DNA of 64,000 nucleotides, taken from assembly GCF_017948405.1 (NCBI RefSeq), contig NZ_CP072844.1, positions 1,302,001 through 1,366,000 on the forward strand, given 5' to 3'. Made by a program: the position numbers and the translations under genes. The notes under the pieces were generated by a model. That model searched no databases and was not told where the DNA came from. It was given only the letters and a program-made list of their open reading frames with translations. How positions within the stretch are numbered: the first letter of the stretch is position 1; each line of letters starts with the position of its first letter. This stretch comes from Psychrosphaera aestuarii. GTDB taxonomy: Bacteria > Pseudomonadota > Gammaproteobacteria > Enterobacterales > Alteromonadaceae. Of the stretch, positions 18,781 through 26,539 are shown in pieces.

Positions 18781-20172
18781 ATGGCTGGTTTATCTTCACC
18801 TGGTATTGGTTCAGGATTAGATGTAACGGGAATCGTTACAGGCTTAGTTCAATCAGAAAAAGTACCTTTTGATGCGCGTATCGCTCAACAGGAAGAACAA
18901 GCAACCGCAAAAATTACTGCTTTTGGTAGTCTAGTTAGTGCCGTGTCAGCATTTGAAGACGCTGCCAAAAAGCTAAACGATGCAAATAATTTCGAATTAA
19001 ACAAAATCTCACCCACGTCAAATGAATTTTTTAGCACGTCGGTAACTTCTGAGGCCGCACCAGGCTCGTTTAAAGTAGAAGTTGTTTCTATCGCTCAAGG
19101 TCAAAAGCTCACGTCGGGTGGTTATGCCGAAACGGATACCGTAGGCTCTGGAACAATGAGTTTAACGGTGAACGGTTCTACGCTTGATTTAACTTTAGAT
19201 GGTACTGAGACGCTCAGGGATCTAAAAGATAAAATTAATGAAGCTGATGGTAATCCAGGTGTTACCGCTTCTATAGTGACAGACAATGATGGTCAGCACC
19301 TTGTTTTTACTAGCGATGATATTGGGTTAGATAATGCAATTACTATTGCTGTTGCTGATTCAGATGGCAATGACACCGACAATTTAGGCTTGTCAAAATT
19401 TGCGTTTAATGGCGTGGACACAGCCGATATGCAACAAACTCAAGAACCCAAAGATGCAGAAATACTCATCGATAACTTTTTACGTGTGACGCAAAGTAGT
19501 AACTTATTTACTAACGCAATTGAAGGCGTATCAATTAACGTATTAAAAGCGAATGATGTAGGTGATAACAACGCCATTACCGTTAGCCAAGATAAATCTC
19601 AAGTAGGAGAAGCGCTGGCTGAGTTTGCATCGTCTTACAATAAGTTTCTAGAAACATCGATATCATTAGGGCGTGTTAATACTGACTCTAAGATTGTCGG
19701 AAAATTAGTTGGCGAGTCACTTCTTCGCTCATTAACAGCCCAAGTAAAAAACATTTTAAGCTCGGCAGATAGTTCATCTGGTCTAAGTCTTGCTGCTCTT
19801 GGAATTACAACAAACCGTGACGGCACCCTAGACGTAGATGAAAAAGTTTTAAAAGAAGGTGTTGATAATAACTTTGACGCAGTAAAAGACTTGTTTGTAG
19901 GTGACAATAGCGTCATGGGCAAACTAACAGATACGTTAAAAGGCTACACTGGCGGTGATGGTTTAATACAAGTAAAAATTGATAGTTATAAAACATCTTT
20001 AGACAGACTTGAGGATGAACGCGCCAAATTTGCAGAAAAAATGACAGCACTAGAAAATAGATTATTTAGTCAGTTTAATGCGATGGACTTGTTAGTTGGC
20101 CAGTTGAACTCTACCGGAAGCTACTTGGCAGCCCAGCTCGAAAACCTTCCTGGCGTAGTTAGGAAAGACTAA
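18781..20172 (+). CDS. fliD: Filament cap protein FliD (HAP2)
   Basis: A 463-residue filament cap that promotes flagellin insertion at the tip. The N-terminus MAGLSSPGIGSGLDVTGIVTGLVQSEKVP and the C-terminal part (YKTSLDRLEDERAKFAEKMTALENRLFSQFNAMDLLVGQLNST) are typical of FliD and form coiled coils. The central region has an IN-type motif (LDLTLDGTETLRDLKDKINEADGNPGVTASIV). GGGGGC precedes the ATG. Its stop codon overlaps the next start (TAATG), so translation is coupled to the FliT/FlaI-like gene. Confidence 0.96.
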   Translation: MAGLSSPGIGSGLDVTGIVTGLVQSEKVPFDARIAQQEEQATAKITAFGSLVSAVSAFEDAAKKLNDANNFELNKISPTSNEFFSTSVTSEAAPGSFKVEVVSIAQGQKLTSGGYAETDTVGSGTMSLTVNGSTLDLTLDGTETLRDLKDKINEADGNPGVTASIVTDNDGQHLVFTSDDIGLDNAITIAVADSDGNDTDNLGLSKFAFNGVDTADMQQTQEPKDAEILIDNFLRVTQSSNLFTNAIEGVSINVLKANDVGDNNAITVSQDKSQVGEALAEFASSYNKFLETSISLGRVNTDSKIVGKLVGESLLRSLTAQVKNILSSADSSSGLSLAALGITTNRDGTLDVDEKVLKEGVDNNFDAVKDLFVGDNSVMGKLTDTLKGYTGGDGLIQVKIDSYKTSLDRLEDERAKFAEKMTALENRLFSQFNAMDLLVGQLNSTGSYLAAQLENLPGVVRKD

Positions 20173-20453
20173 TGGACAGTTTTTTAACGTCTCTTGAAGC
20201 TGACTTTAAATCAGCGATAGAATCAAATGATATTGCGAGTATCGAAAATATCCTGATTGATTTTGATAAAGCATCGAAAGAAGCAATTAATTATGAAAAT
20301 GACGTTGTTAAAAAAGAAGAGTTAATTAGAGCGTGTATTAGACTGCATGACGAGTTTGAGTTGAGCTTATTAACAACTAAAAAACAGATCCAAGAACAAA
20401 TACATAGTGCCAAAACAAATGGCAAAAAGATTAACAAATATCTAAACGTATAA
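20172..20453 (+). CDS. FliT/FlaI-like flagellar chaperone candidate
   Basis: A 93-residue, all-helical, acidic protein translationally coupled to fliD by a one-base overlap. It occupies the place of flaI in Vibrio and fliT in enterics, between fliD and fliS. In enterics FliT is the export chaperone of FliD. Sequence similarity to FliT cannot be judged by eye, so the assignment rests on length, helical character and position. The last 20 residues are Lys-rich. Confidence 0.65.
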   Translation: MDSFLTSLEADFKSAIESNDIASIENILIDFDKASKEAINYENDVVKKEELIRACIRLHDEFELSLLTTKKQIQEQIHSAKTNGKKINKYLNV

Positions 20454-20486
20454 TTAGTATATTGAAAAACAACGAAGAGAGTAGGT

Positions 20487-20864
20487 ATGCGCAGAGCAAT
20501 TAAAATGTACAACCATATGAATGCTCAGACACAGTTAACTGACGCGTCACCGCATAAAGTTATACAACTGTTGATGGCTGGTGCTATAGATCGGTTAATT
20601 AAAGTATCGGCAATGATGGAAAATGGCAGTGGTAATTATCATGACACCCTTGCTAACGCAATTGACATTATTTTAGCGTTAAACAGTGCACTAGATATGG
20701 AAAAGGGTGGCGAGATCTCTGAAAATCTAAATGCACTATATGATTACATGCAACTTCAATTAGTTCAGGCCAATATTGAAAAAGATCACAAAAAGGTTGA
20801 TGAGGTTGTTGACCTAATTAAAACGATTAAAGAAGGTTGGGATCAGATATCTGATCAAGCATAA
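20487..20864 (+). CDS. fliS: Flagellin export chaperone FliS
   Basis: A 125-residue FliS with the family pattern: MYNHMNAQTQLTDASPHKVIQLLMAGAIDRL at the N-terminus and INIL-like helix DIILALNSALDMEKGGEISENLNALYDYMQLQL in the middle. It binds the disordered C-terminal D0 region of flagellin in the cytoplasm and delivers it to FlhA. AGAGAGTAGG precedes the ATG. It is the last gene of the flaG-fliD unit, closed by a strong terminator. Confidence 0.95.
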   Translation: MRRAIKMYNHMNAQTQLTDASPHKVIQLLMAGAIDRLIKVSAMMENGSGNYHDTLANAIDIILALNSALDMEKGGEISENLNALYDYMQLQLVQANIEKDHKKVDEVVDLIKTIKEGWDQISDQA

Positions 20865-20898
20865 TTTTTTATTAATAATTGGCATGAATATTCCATAG

Positions 20899-20927
20899 AG
20901 TAACCCTAAACGGGTTACTTTTTTTTT
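20899..20927 (+). terminator. Terminator after fliS
   Basis: AGTAACCC pairs with GGGTTACT across a TAAAC loop and runs into nine T residues. Its T-run ends only 11 bases before the next flagellin start. Confidence 0.9.
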
Positions 20928-20938
20928 GGAATTTTGTA

Positions 20939-22510
20939 ATGCAAATAATGACAAATGCCGCTGCAATAAAACTTGGAAATGAAATTTCATCTAATTCATT
21001 ATCCTTATCAGATAGAATGAGTACACTTAGTAGTGGTAAGCGAATTCAGTCTGCGTCAGATGACAGTGCAAACTTACAAATTTCCAACCGGCTAAATAAG
21101 ATGGGCATGGGTTACCAAGTGGCAATACGCAATGCCAACGACGGTATTTCAGTGATGCAAACCGCCGAAAGTGGTATGCAAGAAAGCACAAAGATACTGG
21201 GGCGAATGCGAGACCTGTCTATTCAAGCTGCAAATGCAACAAACCAAAGTAGTGATTTAAAGTCGTTAAATGATGAGTTTACTCAACTCAAACAAGAGTT
21301 GAATCGGATTGCAGAACAAACGACGTTTGGTGGCCAGAATATATTAAATGGCTCATTTGGCGTGCAAGCCTTTCAAGTTGGCGCTGAAGCAAATGAAATA
21401 ATCAATGGCACTCTGACGTCTGTATATCCTGAAGATATGCAACTATTTGAGTTTACAGCTGCAGGTCAGGCGCTTGGTGGCATATATACCGGTGCAAGCT
21501 TAGGTGCTGCTGACTCGGCATTATCGTTAAACGGGTTTGGAAATGGAGCACCTGGAGCAAGTAGTGAAATTATCACTATTAATGGCTTAAAGTCAGATAC
21601 TGTGCAACTAAACTCTTCAGACTCTGCAAAAGAAATGTCCAACAAGATCAATACTGCTTTTAGCGATACGGGTGTAAAAAGTGAAGCTGTGAATAATGTA
21701 AGTCTACATATTCACAGCGGTATCGCCAGTGGACGCGTAGCCTTTGAACAAGGTGAGCAAGTCGAGTTTAATATCGGCAATGGGCAAAATATTGCCACAA
21801 TATCGTTTACCGCGACGGGCGACTATGGCAATGATTTAGCGTCATTAATGAACAAAGTAAACGAACAAGCTGCAGTTACAGGTATCGGTGCAAAGATTAA
21901 CAGTAATGACAGTTCATTAACGCTAACAAGCGCAAGTGGCGATAACATTAGTATTTCTAATTTTAAAGAAAGTTCAGAAGGAGTAAATAATGTTATAGAG
22001 CTAGGCTCGTTAGACAAAAACGGTAACATAAATAATACCACCTCTATCAATAACGATGGTAGCAGTGCAATAGTTCGCGGTTATGTGTCATTTTTCGCGC
22101 CAACAGGGGATAGTTTTTCCATTAGCTCAAATGCTGACTTTGGCATCATCCATAACGGTCTTGGCACGAGCGGAAATAATGAATTTGCGTCAACGGTGAG
22201 TGTGTCTGAAGTGAATATATTAACTCAAGCGAATGCACAATCCGCAATTTCTGTTATTGACGCAAGTTTAGCCACAATAGATCGCGCAAGGGCAACCGTG
22301 GGGGCGATTACAAATCGACTAGAGTCGACGATTAATAATCTTGCTAATGTTTATGAAAACACTGAAGGCTCGCGTTCACAATTAGTTGATGCCGATTACT
22401 CAAAGGAAGCGGCAGAGTTGGCAAAGTTGCAAGTCACGCAACAAGCCTCAACAGCTATTCTAAGCCAGGCAAACTCTATTCCTCAACAGGCAATTTCGTT
22501 GCTCGGTTAA
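20939..22510 (+). CDS. Flagellin 4 (divergent paralogue)
   Basis: A 523-residue flagellin that keeps the core motifs ([69 protein letters not shown] at the end) but differs from flagellins 1-3 at many positions, including a shorter N-terminal lead MQIMTNAAAIKLGNEISSNS. The middle (about residues 160-430) has IN-type motifs (GLKSDTVQLNSSDSAKEMSNKI). No sigma-28 box and only a very poor sigma-54-like sequence precede it, and the fliS terminator ends almost at its start codon. There is no clear ribosome site; a second ATG at 20948 is an alternative. Expression may be low or conditional. Confidence 0.92.
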   Translation: MQIMTNAAAIKLGNEISSNSLSLSDRMSTLSSGKRIQSASDDSANLQISNRLNKMGMGYQVAIRNANDGISVMQTAESGMQESTKILGRMRDLSIQAANATNQSSDLKSLNDEFTQLKQELNRIAEQTTFGGQNILNGSFGVQAFQVGAEANEIINGTLTSVYPEDMQLFEFTAAGQALGGIYTGASLGAADSALSLNGFGNGAPGASSEIITINGLKSDTVQLNSSDSAKEMSNKINTAFSDTGVKSEAVNNVSLHIHSGIASGRVAFEQGEQVEFNIGNGQNIATISFTATGDYGNDLASLMNKVNEQAAVTGIGAKINSNDSSLTLTSASGDNISISNFKESSEGVNNVIELGSLDKNGNINNTTSINNDGSSAIVRGYVSFFAPTGDSFSISSNADFGIIHNGLGTSGNNEFASTVSVSEVNILTQANAQSAISVIDASLATIDRARATVGAITNRLESTINNLANVYENTEGSRSQLVDADYSKEAAELAKLQVTQQASTAILSQANSIPQQAISLLG

Positions 22511-22547
22511 GCCTTGTAAAAAACTTTAAATAAAAATATAAAAACAC

Positions 22548-22574
22548 TAAAGTATAAAATTTAACCGCCGATAA
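22548..22574 (+). promoter_or_regulatory. Sigma-28 (FliA) promoter of flagellinolysin
   Basis: TAAAGTAT-N11-GCCGATAA is close to the FliA consensus with a perfect -10 box and 11-base spacing. Because transcription should begin near 22580, the first in-frame ATG (22577) would be upstream of the mRNA, which supports the start at 22607. Confidence 0.9.
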
Positions 22575-22600
22575 GAATGTTAACGAATTTTTATCGGTGG
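22565..22600. repeat. Inverted repeat spanning the -10 box and leader of flagellinolysin
   Basis: CCGCCGATAA and TTATCGGTGG are inverted copies with one mismatch, separated by 16 bases. The left arm is the sigma-28 -10 box; the right arm lies at the ribosome site. Only the right arm should be transcribed, so any role would be at DNA level. Confidence 0.5.
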
Positions 22601-22606
22601 CTTTGC

Positions 22607-24292
22607 ATGCAAATCCAAACTAACATTAATGCGCTACAAATCAGCTCAGTGTTTCGAAGAAACACGGACGCGCTGACTAGTACGTATGAAAAGTTAGCCT
22701 CGGGTTCCAGAGTCAATTCAGCCGGTGACGACGCCGCAGGCATGCAAATTTCAAATCGACTGAATGCCCAAATACGGGGTTATGGAGTCGCAATTCGAAA
22801 TGCCAATGATGGTATATCAATGCTGCAAACCGCAGAGGGTGCCCTTCAAGAGTCGACAAATATTCTACAACGTATTCGTGATATCGCAGTTCAGTCTTCA
22901 AACGCTACAAATACCGTCGTCGATCGCAAAGCGCTAAATGAAGAAGTAGTCGCATTAAAACAAGAACTCAATCGAATTAATGAAACAACCACATTTGGTG
23001 GTCAACGGCTATTTGAAGATGCACCAAATTCCAGGGTTCCTGGGGAATATGACGACAGATTAGCATACTTACAAACCTGGTTAGCGGAACCTGAATTAAG
23101 GATCAGTGAGTATTTTGGCATTGATCCAAAGGCCTTGCCTATGGCCGTTACATTCACACCAGACATAGCAAGTGGCGCATTAGCCACGGTATCTTCGGGG
23201 ACGTTTGATGCTCAAGGTAGAGCAACGGCGGTGACACTTGACATATCATTAGCGGATATCAGTTTTAATCAAGCCAATGGGCCAAGTGGTAATGATGCTG
23301 GTGGTGGTGTGTTCGCCGATAGAATTATTGCTCATGAAATGGTACACGCAGTGCAGTTCGCAAACTGGAATTTGGGTACACCTGGCGCCGTAGCAACTTG
23401 GTTTGTTGAAGGTTCTGCGGAATTAATTCACGGTGCTGATGAGCGACTCGCAGCAGACGGTAAAGCAGCTGTTACCGCAGTCAACTTAAGTGGTGCCTGG
23501 GGTGGTTCTTCTGCGGAATACAGTGCAGGCTTTTTAGCGACAAGATATATGCACGATGCTATTAAGGCGAACGGCGGAGAAGGCATCAAAGAAGTTATGC
23601 AAAATTTAGCAACCGGCAATAGTGGTGCACCTATGACTTTAGACCAAGCGTTGGCAGCTGAAGGTACCTGGGCGAGTGAAGCTGATTTTATTGCCGACTT
23701 TGACGCAAATAAGTCAACGTTTTGGGATACAGATATTAACTTAACCAACGATGATACCGGCGCTATTGGCGGGCGCGACGCAGATCAAGGTGCGGTATTA
23801 AATTCCGAGGATATCTTTGCTAATGCAGTGTCTAGCCGCGAATATAGCTCCTTTATTGAAGATTTAGCGGAGCCAAATTTACGTCCAGGCTCTGGCTCTA
23901 CTGTATTTACTTTTCAAATAGGTGCGAACGCCAATGAAACCTTATCGGTGAGAACAAATTCATTTGGAACCACGTCATTAGGTATTAAAGATTTATCGGT
24001 TACCTCTTTTGCAAGCTCACAAAGAGCTATTACAGAAGTTGATAAGGCACTCGCGTTGATCGATTTTGAACGTTCGAATTTTGGTGCAGCAATGAACCGT
24101 ATGGAAAGCACTGTTAACAACTTAAACAATCAAAAAGAAAATTTATCCGCGTCTTTTTCAAGAATAAGAGACACTGATTTTGCACAATCAACCGCAGACT
24201 TATCTCGGTTACAAATTATTCAGCAGGCATCTGCTTCCTTATTAAGTCAAGCCAATCAGTCGGGAAGATTAGCGCTCAGCTTGCTAAGTTAA
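22607..24292 (+). CDS. Flagellinolysin: flagellin with inserted zinc metallopeptidase domain
   Basis: A 561-residue flagellin with a protease in place of the outer domain. Residues 1-140 are D0/D1 ([19 protein letters not shown] to [10 protein letters not shown]) and residues about 455-561 are the matching C-terminal D1/D0 ([16 protein letters not shown] to [18 protein letters not shown]). Between them a domain of about 310 residues carries HEMVH, with zinc ligands His243 and His247 and catalytic Glu244, followed by WFVEGSAEL with the probable third ligand Glu268 or Glu272. This is the arrangement of the described flagellinolysin family, whose members assemble into proteolytically active filaments. 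The start at 22607 is chosen from the sigma-28 promoter position. Monocistronic by its own promoter. Substrate is unknown. Confidence 0.94.
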   Translation: MQIQTNINALQISSVFRRNTDALTSTYEKLASGSRVNSAGDDAAGMQISNRLNAQIRGYGVAIRNANDGISMLQTAEGALQESTNILQRIRDIAVQSSNATNTVVDRKALNEEVVALKQELNRINETTTFGGQRLFEDAPNSRVPGEYDDRLAYLQTWLAEPELRISEYFGIDPKALPMAVTFTPDIASGALATVSSGTFDAQGRATAVTLDISLADISFNQANGPSGNDAGGGVFADRIIAHEMVHAVQFANWNLGTPGAVATWFVEGSAELIHGADERLAADGKAAVTAVNLSGAWGGSSAEYSAGFLATRYMHDAIKANGGEGIKEVMQNLATGNSGAPMTLDQALAAEGTWASEADFIADFDANKSTFWDTDINLTNDDTGAIGGRDADQGAVLNSEDIFANAVSSREYSSFIEDLAEPNLRPGSGSTVFTFQIGANANETLSVRTNSFGTTSLGIKDLSVTSFASSQRAITEVDKALALIDFERSNFGAAMNRMESTVNNLNNQKENLSASFSRIRDTDFAQSTADLSRLQIIQQASASLLSQANQSGRLALSLLS

Positions 24293-24352
24293 ATATCTTA
24301 TGCATCTTAGCTTTCACCTCGCTACAGCTATACAACTCCTAAACCCCTAGCC

Positions 24353-24381
24353 TTGTGTAAATTTAAATCACTTCTTATACT
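24353..24381 (+). promoter_or_regulatory. Possible sigma-70 promoter of the short flagellin
   Basis: TTGTGT-N17-TATACT resembles a housekeeping promoter, with a weak -35 and good -10 element at ideal spacing, 30 bases before the ATG. No sigma-28 or sigma-54 element is visible in this gap. Confidence 0.4.
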
Positions 24382-24411
24382 TAAGTACGCCTTTTATTAA
24401 GGAGCACAATC

Positions 24412-25221
24412 ATGAAAATTAACTCTGGTTCACCAAATTTTAATGCGAGTAACATTAATAGTGTCAAAGAGCAGCAAGAAAAGTCTCTTGAAAGATTGGT
24501 CACAGGCTTAAAAATAAACTCGGCCGCAGACGATGCCGCTGGGTTTCAAATTGCCAATCGACTGTTTGCTCAGGCCTCAGGAACGCAGGTGGCTATTCGA
24601 AATGCCAATGATGCGTACAGTTACGCCTCGGTGGCCGATTCTGCATTGTCTGGAATTAATGATGCGTCTCAGCGAGTTAATGAACTGTCGCTACAAGCTG
24701 CAAACGGTACTTTAAATGCATCAGATAGACAGGCGATTCAGCAAGAAATTAGCCAAATTCAACAACAGGTTTCTGACATTCAAGCGAATACTAGTTTTGC
24801 GGGTCAATCACTGTTTGGTAGCTCCGAAAATAGAAACTTTCAAGTAGGCGCCAACGCAGGTCAGCAAATAGGGTTAAGTAGCCGTACTTTGAATGACCAA
24901 ATCTCGCAGCTTAAAAGTATCGATGTCACTTCACAAAGCGGCGCTCAGCAAGGTATAGAAACTAGCCAAGCCGTTTCTGAACAGATAACCCAAAGTCGCG
25001 GCGAAATTGGAGCTTTTCAAAATAGAATAAGTTCTACGATTAATAACCTTAACAATACTTATGAAAATACAGAAGCGGCAAGAAGTCGTATTGAAGATAC
25101 TGATTTTGCACGTGAAACGGCAAATTTAACACAGCAGGGGATCCGTTCGAACATATCGACGGCGATAGCAGCGCAAGCCAATAGCGATAGAGCCATTGCC
25201 ACAGCTTTATTAGGTGATTAA
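24412..25221 (+). CDS. Short core-only flagellin (flagellin 6)
   Basis: A 269-residue flagellin homologue made almost only of D0/D1: MKINSGSPNFNASNINSVKEQQEKSLERL and [47 protein letters not shown] at the N-terminus, FQVGANAGQQIGL in the hinge, and RIEDTDFARETANLTQQGIRSNISTAIAAQANSDRAIATALLGD at the C-terminus. There is no outer domain. It departs from the conserved [12 protein letters not shown] motif of the other flagellins. GGAG is 8 bases before the ATG. It could be a minor filament or junction subunit, or a regulator of filament length; this is not known. Confidence 0.9.
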   Translation: MKINSGSPNFNASNINSVKEQQEKSLERLVTGLKINSAADDAAGFQIANRLFAQASGTQVAIRNANDAYSYASVADSALSGINDASQRVNELSLQAANGTLNASDRQAIQQEISQIQQQVSDIQANTSFAGQSLFGSSENRNFQVGANAGQQIGLSSRTLNDQISQLKSIDVTSQSGAQQGIETSQAVSEQITQSRGEIGAFQNRISSTINNLNNTYENTEAARSRIEDTDFARETANLTQQGIRSNISTAIAAQANSDRAIATALLGD

Positions 25222-25291
25222 TTACTGAGTTTAATCAGGTCGGAATGTAAATTGCTTAGTAATAAGCCTGTTAACTAATTGATAATTAGAA

Positions 25292-25924
25292 ATGATTAAA
25301 GTTGAATTCTGGCTAAATGCGTTTGATCCTTATTCTTACATAGCAAAACTGCACTTTGACCAAGCATTAGCGATGAGTCCTAGACTCAAACATGAAGTGA
25401 ACTGGATCTGGTTTGCTGACGAAGGCACAGCTATGAGTCAGTCGATTAGCGATAATGTTGAAAATAGCGGCTCAGAGTTTTCTATTTTCAAAAAGCTTGC
25501 AAACCAGTTTAAGCAGTCGGAAGTGTGGGCTCAGTTATTACTTGAAGATTTTTCTCAACAGGCAACGGCATTAAACCGGAATCTCCATGTAAAGGATATC
25601 CAACCGGCTGAACCAATAGATTATGCCAAGATTATTAAAATGGTAGGCAGCACGGCTCAGCAAGGAAAATTAGTTAACTGGTTGTTTCATAGTTATTGGG
25701 AAAAAGGCCAAAGTATAACAGTAGAGAGTATTAACGAGGAGTTTAGCTTGCCCGACTACGCCAGCAGTGATGTTATTCAAAACGTACAATATGACCAAGA
25801 CCTAACTCGCGAGCTTGGTATTACTGAAGCCCCGTTCATGATCATAAACGAGGAGATTGGTTTAGCAGGCATTCAGCCAATTGAACATTTAGTTGAAATA
25901 CTTTCTATGGCACAATCAAACTAA
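25292..25924 (+). CDS. DsbA/FrnE-like thioredoxin-fold protein without cysteines
   Basis: A 210-residue protein with the DSBA fold outline: N-terminal strand and helix MIKVEFWLNAFDPYSYIAKLHFDQAL, a helical insert, and the cis-Pro loop segment ELGITEAPFMIIN near the C-terminus, followed by GLAGIQPIEHLVEIL. In FrnE and 2-hydroxychromene isomerase relatives the first loop reads CPWC-type or SPYSYLA-type; here it is DPYSYIA, so it resembles the redox-inactive isomerase-like branch. The whole protein contains no Cys. It therefore cannot be a thiol oxidoreductase. It has no signal peptide and probably acts in the cytosol. Function unknown. It follows the last flagellin by 70 bases with no visible terminator. 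Confidence 0.75.
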   Translation: MIKVEFWLNAFDPYSYIAKLHFDQALAMSPRLKHEVNWIWFADEGTAMSQSISDNVENSGSEFSIFKKLANQFKQSEVWAQLLLEDFSQQATALNRNLHVKDIQPAEPIDYAKIIKMVGSTAQQGKLVNWLFHSYWEKGQSITVESINEEFSLPDYASSDVIQNVQYDQDLTRELGITEAPFMIINEEIGLAGIQPIEHLVEILSMAQSN

Positions 25925-25957
25925 GTTTCATATTATTCTATCTATTAGGCGCCACGT

Positions 25958-26410
25958 TTGTATTACAACGATTTTGATTTGGATGGCAGGGTAAAGGTAC
26001 CCGTTGGTTTTTATTTAGTTTTGCTTTATCTTCTGCGCGGTTATTTTATTTGGTTAATGTCATTGACTCACCGCCAAGATCCAACCTTAATTTTATCGCT
26101 TGTTTACAACGATAGTCGAACGTTCCTTTCCGCGCTTGTTATGGGCATTACGGCATTGATTGTTTATGCTTTATTTCTGAGTAAAGGTCGTATTATTAAT
26201 CGTCTTGAATTAATACTTTGGCGTTATGCAAACATCGCAATTTTACTTACGTTGCTAGTCGATTTGGGATTCCAGACCTATAGCTTTATTGGTAACGGAC
26301 TCATAGCACATTGGTCGGCCCCGGCCATTTTTATTCTGGGTGTCTATTTAACATGGTACTGGCTGTCTTCTAAAAAAATTAAGCGTTTTTTTAGCAATTG
26401 GCTTTTATAG
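25958..26410 (+). CDS. DUF2919 inner membrane protein (YfeZ-like)
   Basis: A 150-residue protein with four predicted membrane segments: GFYLVLLYLLRGYFIWLMSL, FLSALVMGITALIVYALFL, LILWRYANIAILLTLLVDLG and WSAPAIFILGVYLTWYWL. The opening YYNDFDLDGRVKVP is the typical DUF2919 lead. The frame begins with a TTG at 25958, 33 bases after the preceding gene; no ATG occurs upstream in frame and the conserved lead starts at the second codon. Function is not known for the family. Its basic C-terminus probably faces the cytoplasm. Confidence 0.78.
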   Translation: MYYNDFDLDGRVKVPVGFYLVLLYLLRGYFIWLMSLTHRQDPTLILSLVYNDSRTFLSALVMGITALIVYALFLSKGRIINRLELILWRYANIAILLTLLVDLGFQTYSFIGNGLIAHWSAPAIFILGVYLTWYWLSSKKIKRFFSNWLL

Positions 26411-26539
26411 TTGAAGCGGTGGTTTCCGTGTTTATACGTTGGTTTTGTGACAAGACTAATCACTTAGCTTACGAGGTCGCGAAACACAGAGGCTTTTAAA
26501 TCAAAATCAGTGTCTACCGCAGCACGATAAATTAGCGCA

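Noticed and set aside
20880..20895. Sigma-54-like TGGCAT-N5-TTCC before flagellin 4
   Set aside because: The invariant GC of the -12 box is CC and the site overlaps the fliS terminator arm, so the match is too weak to list as a promoter.
26411..26539. Gap after the DUF2919 gene examined for RNA genes
   Set aside because: No tRNA-like fold, strong hairpin or promoter pattern was found.
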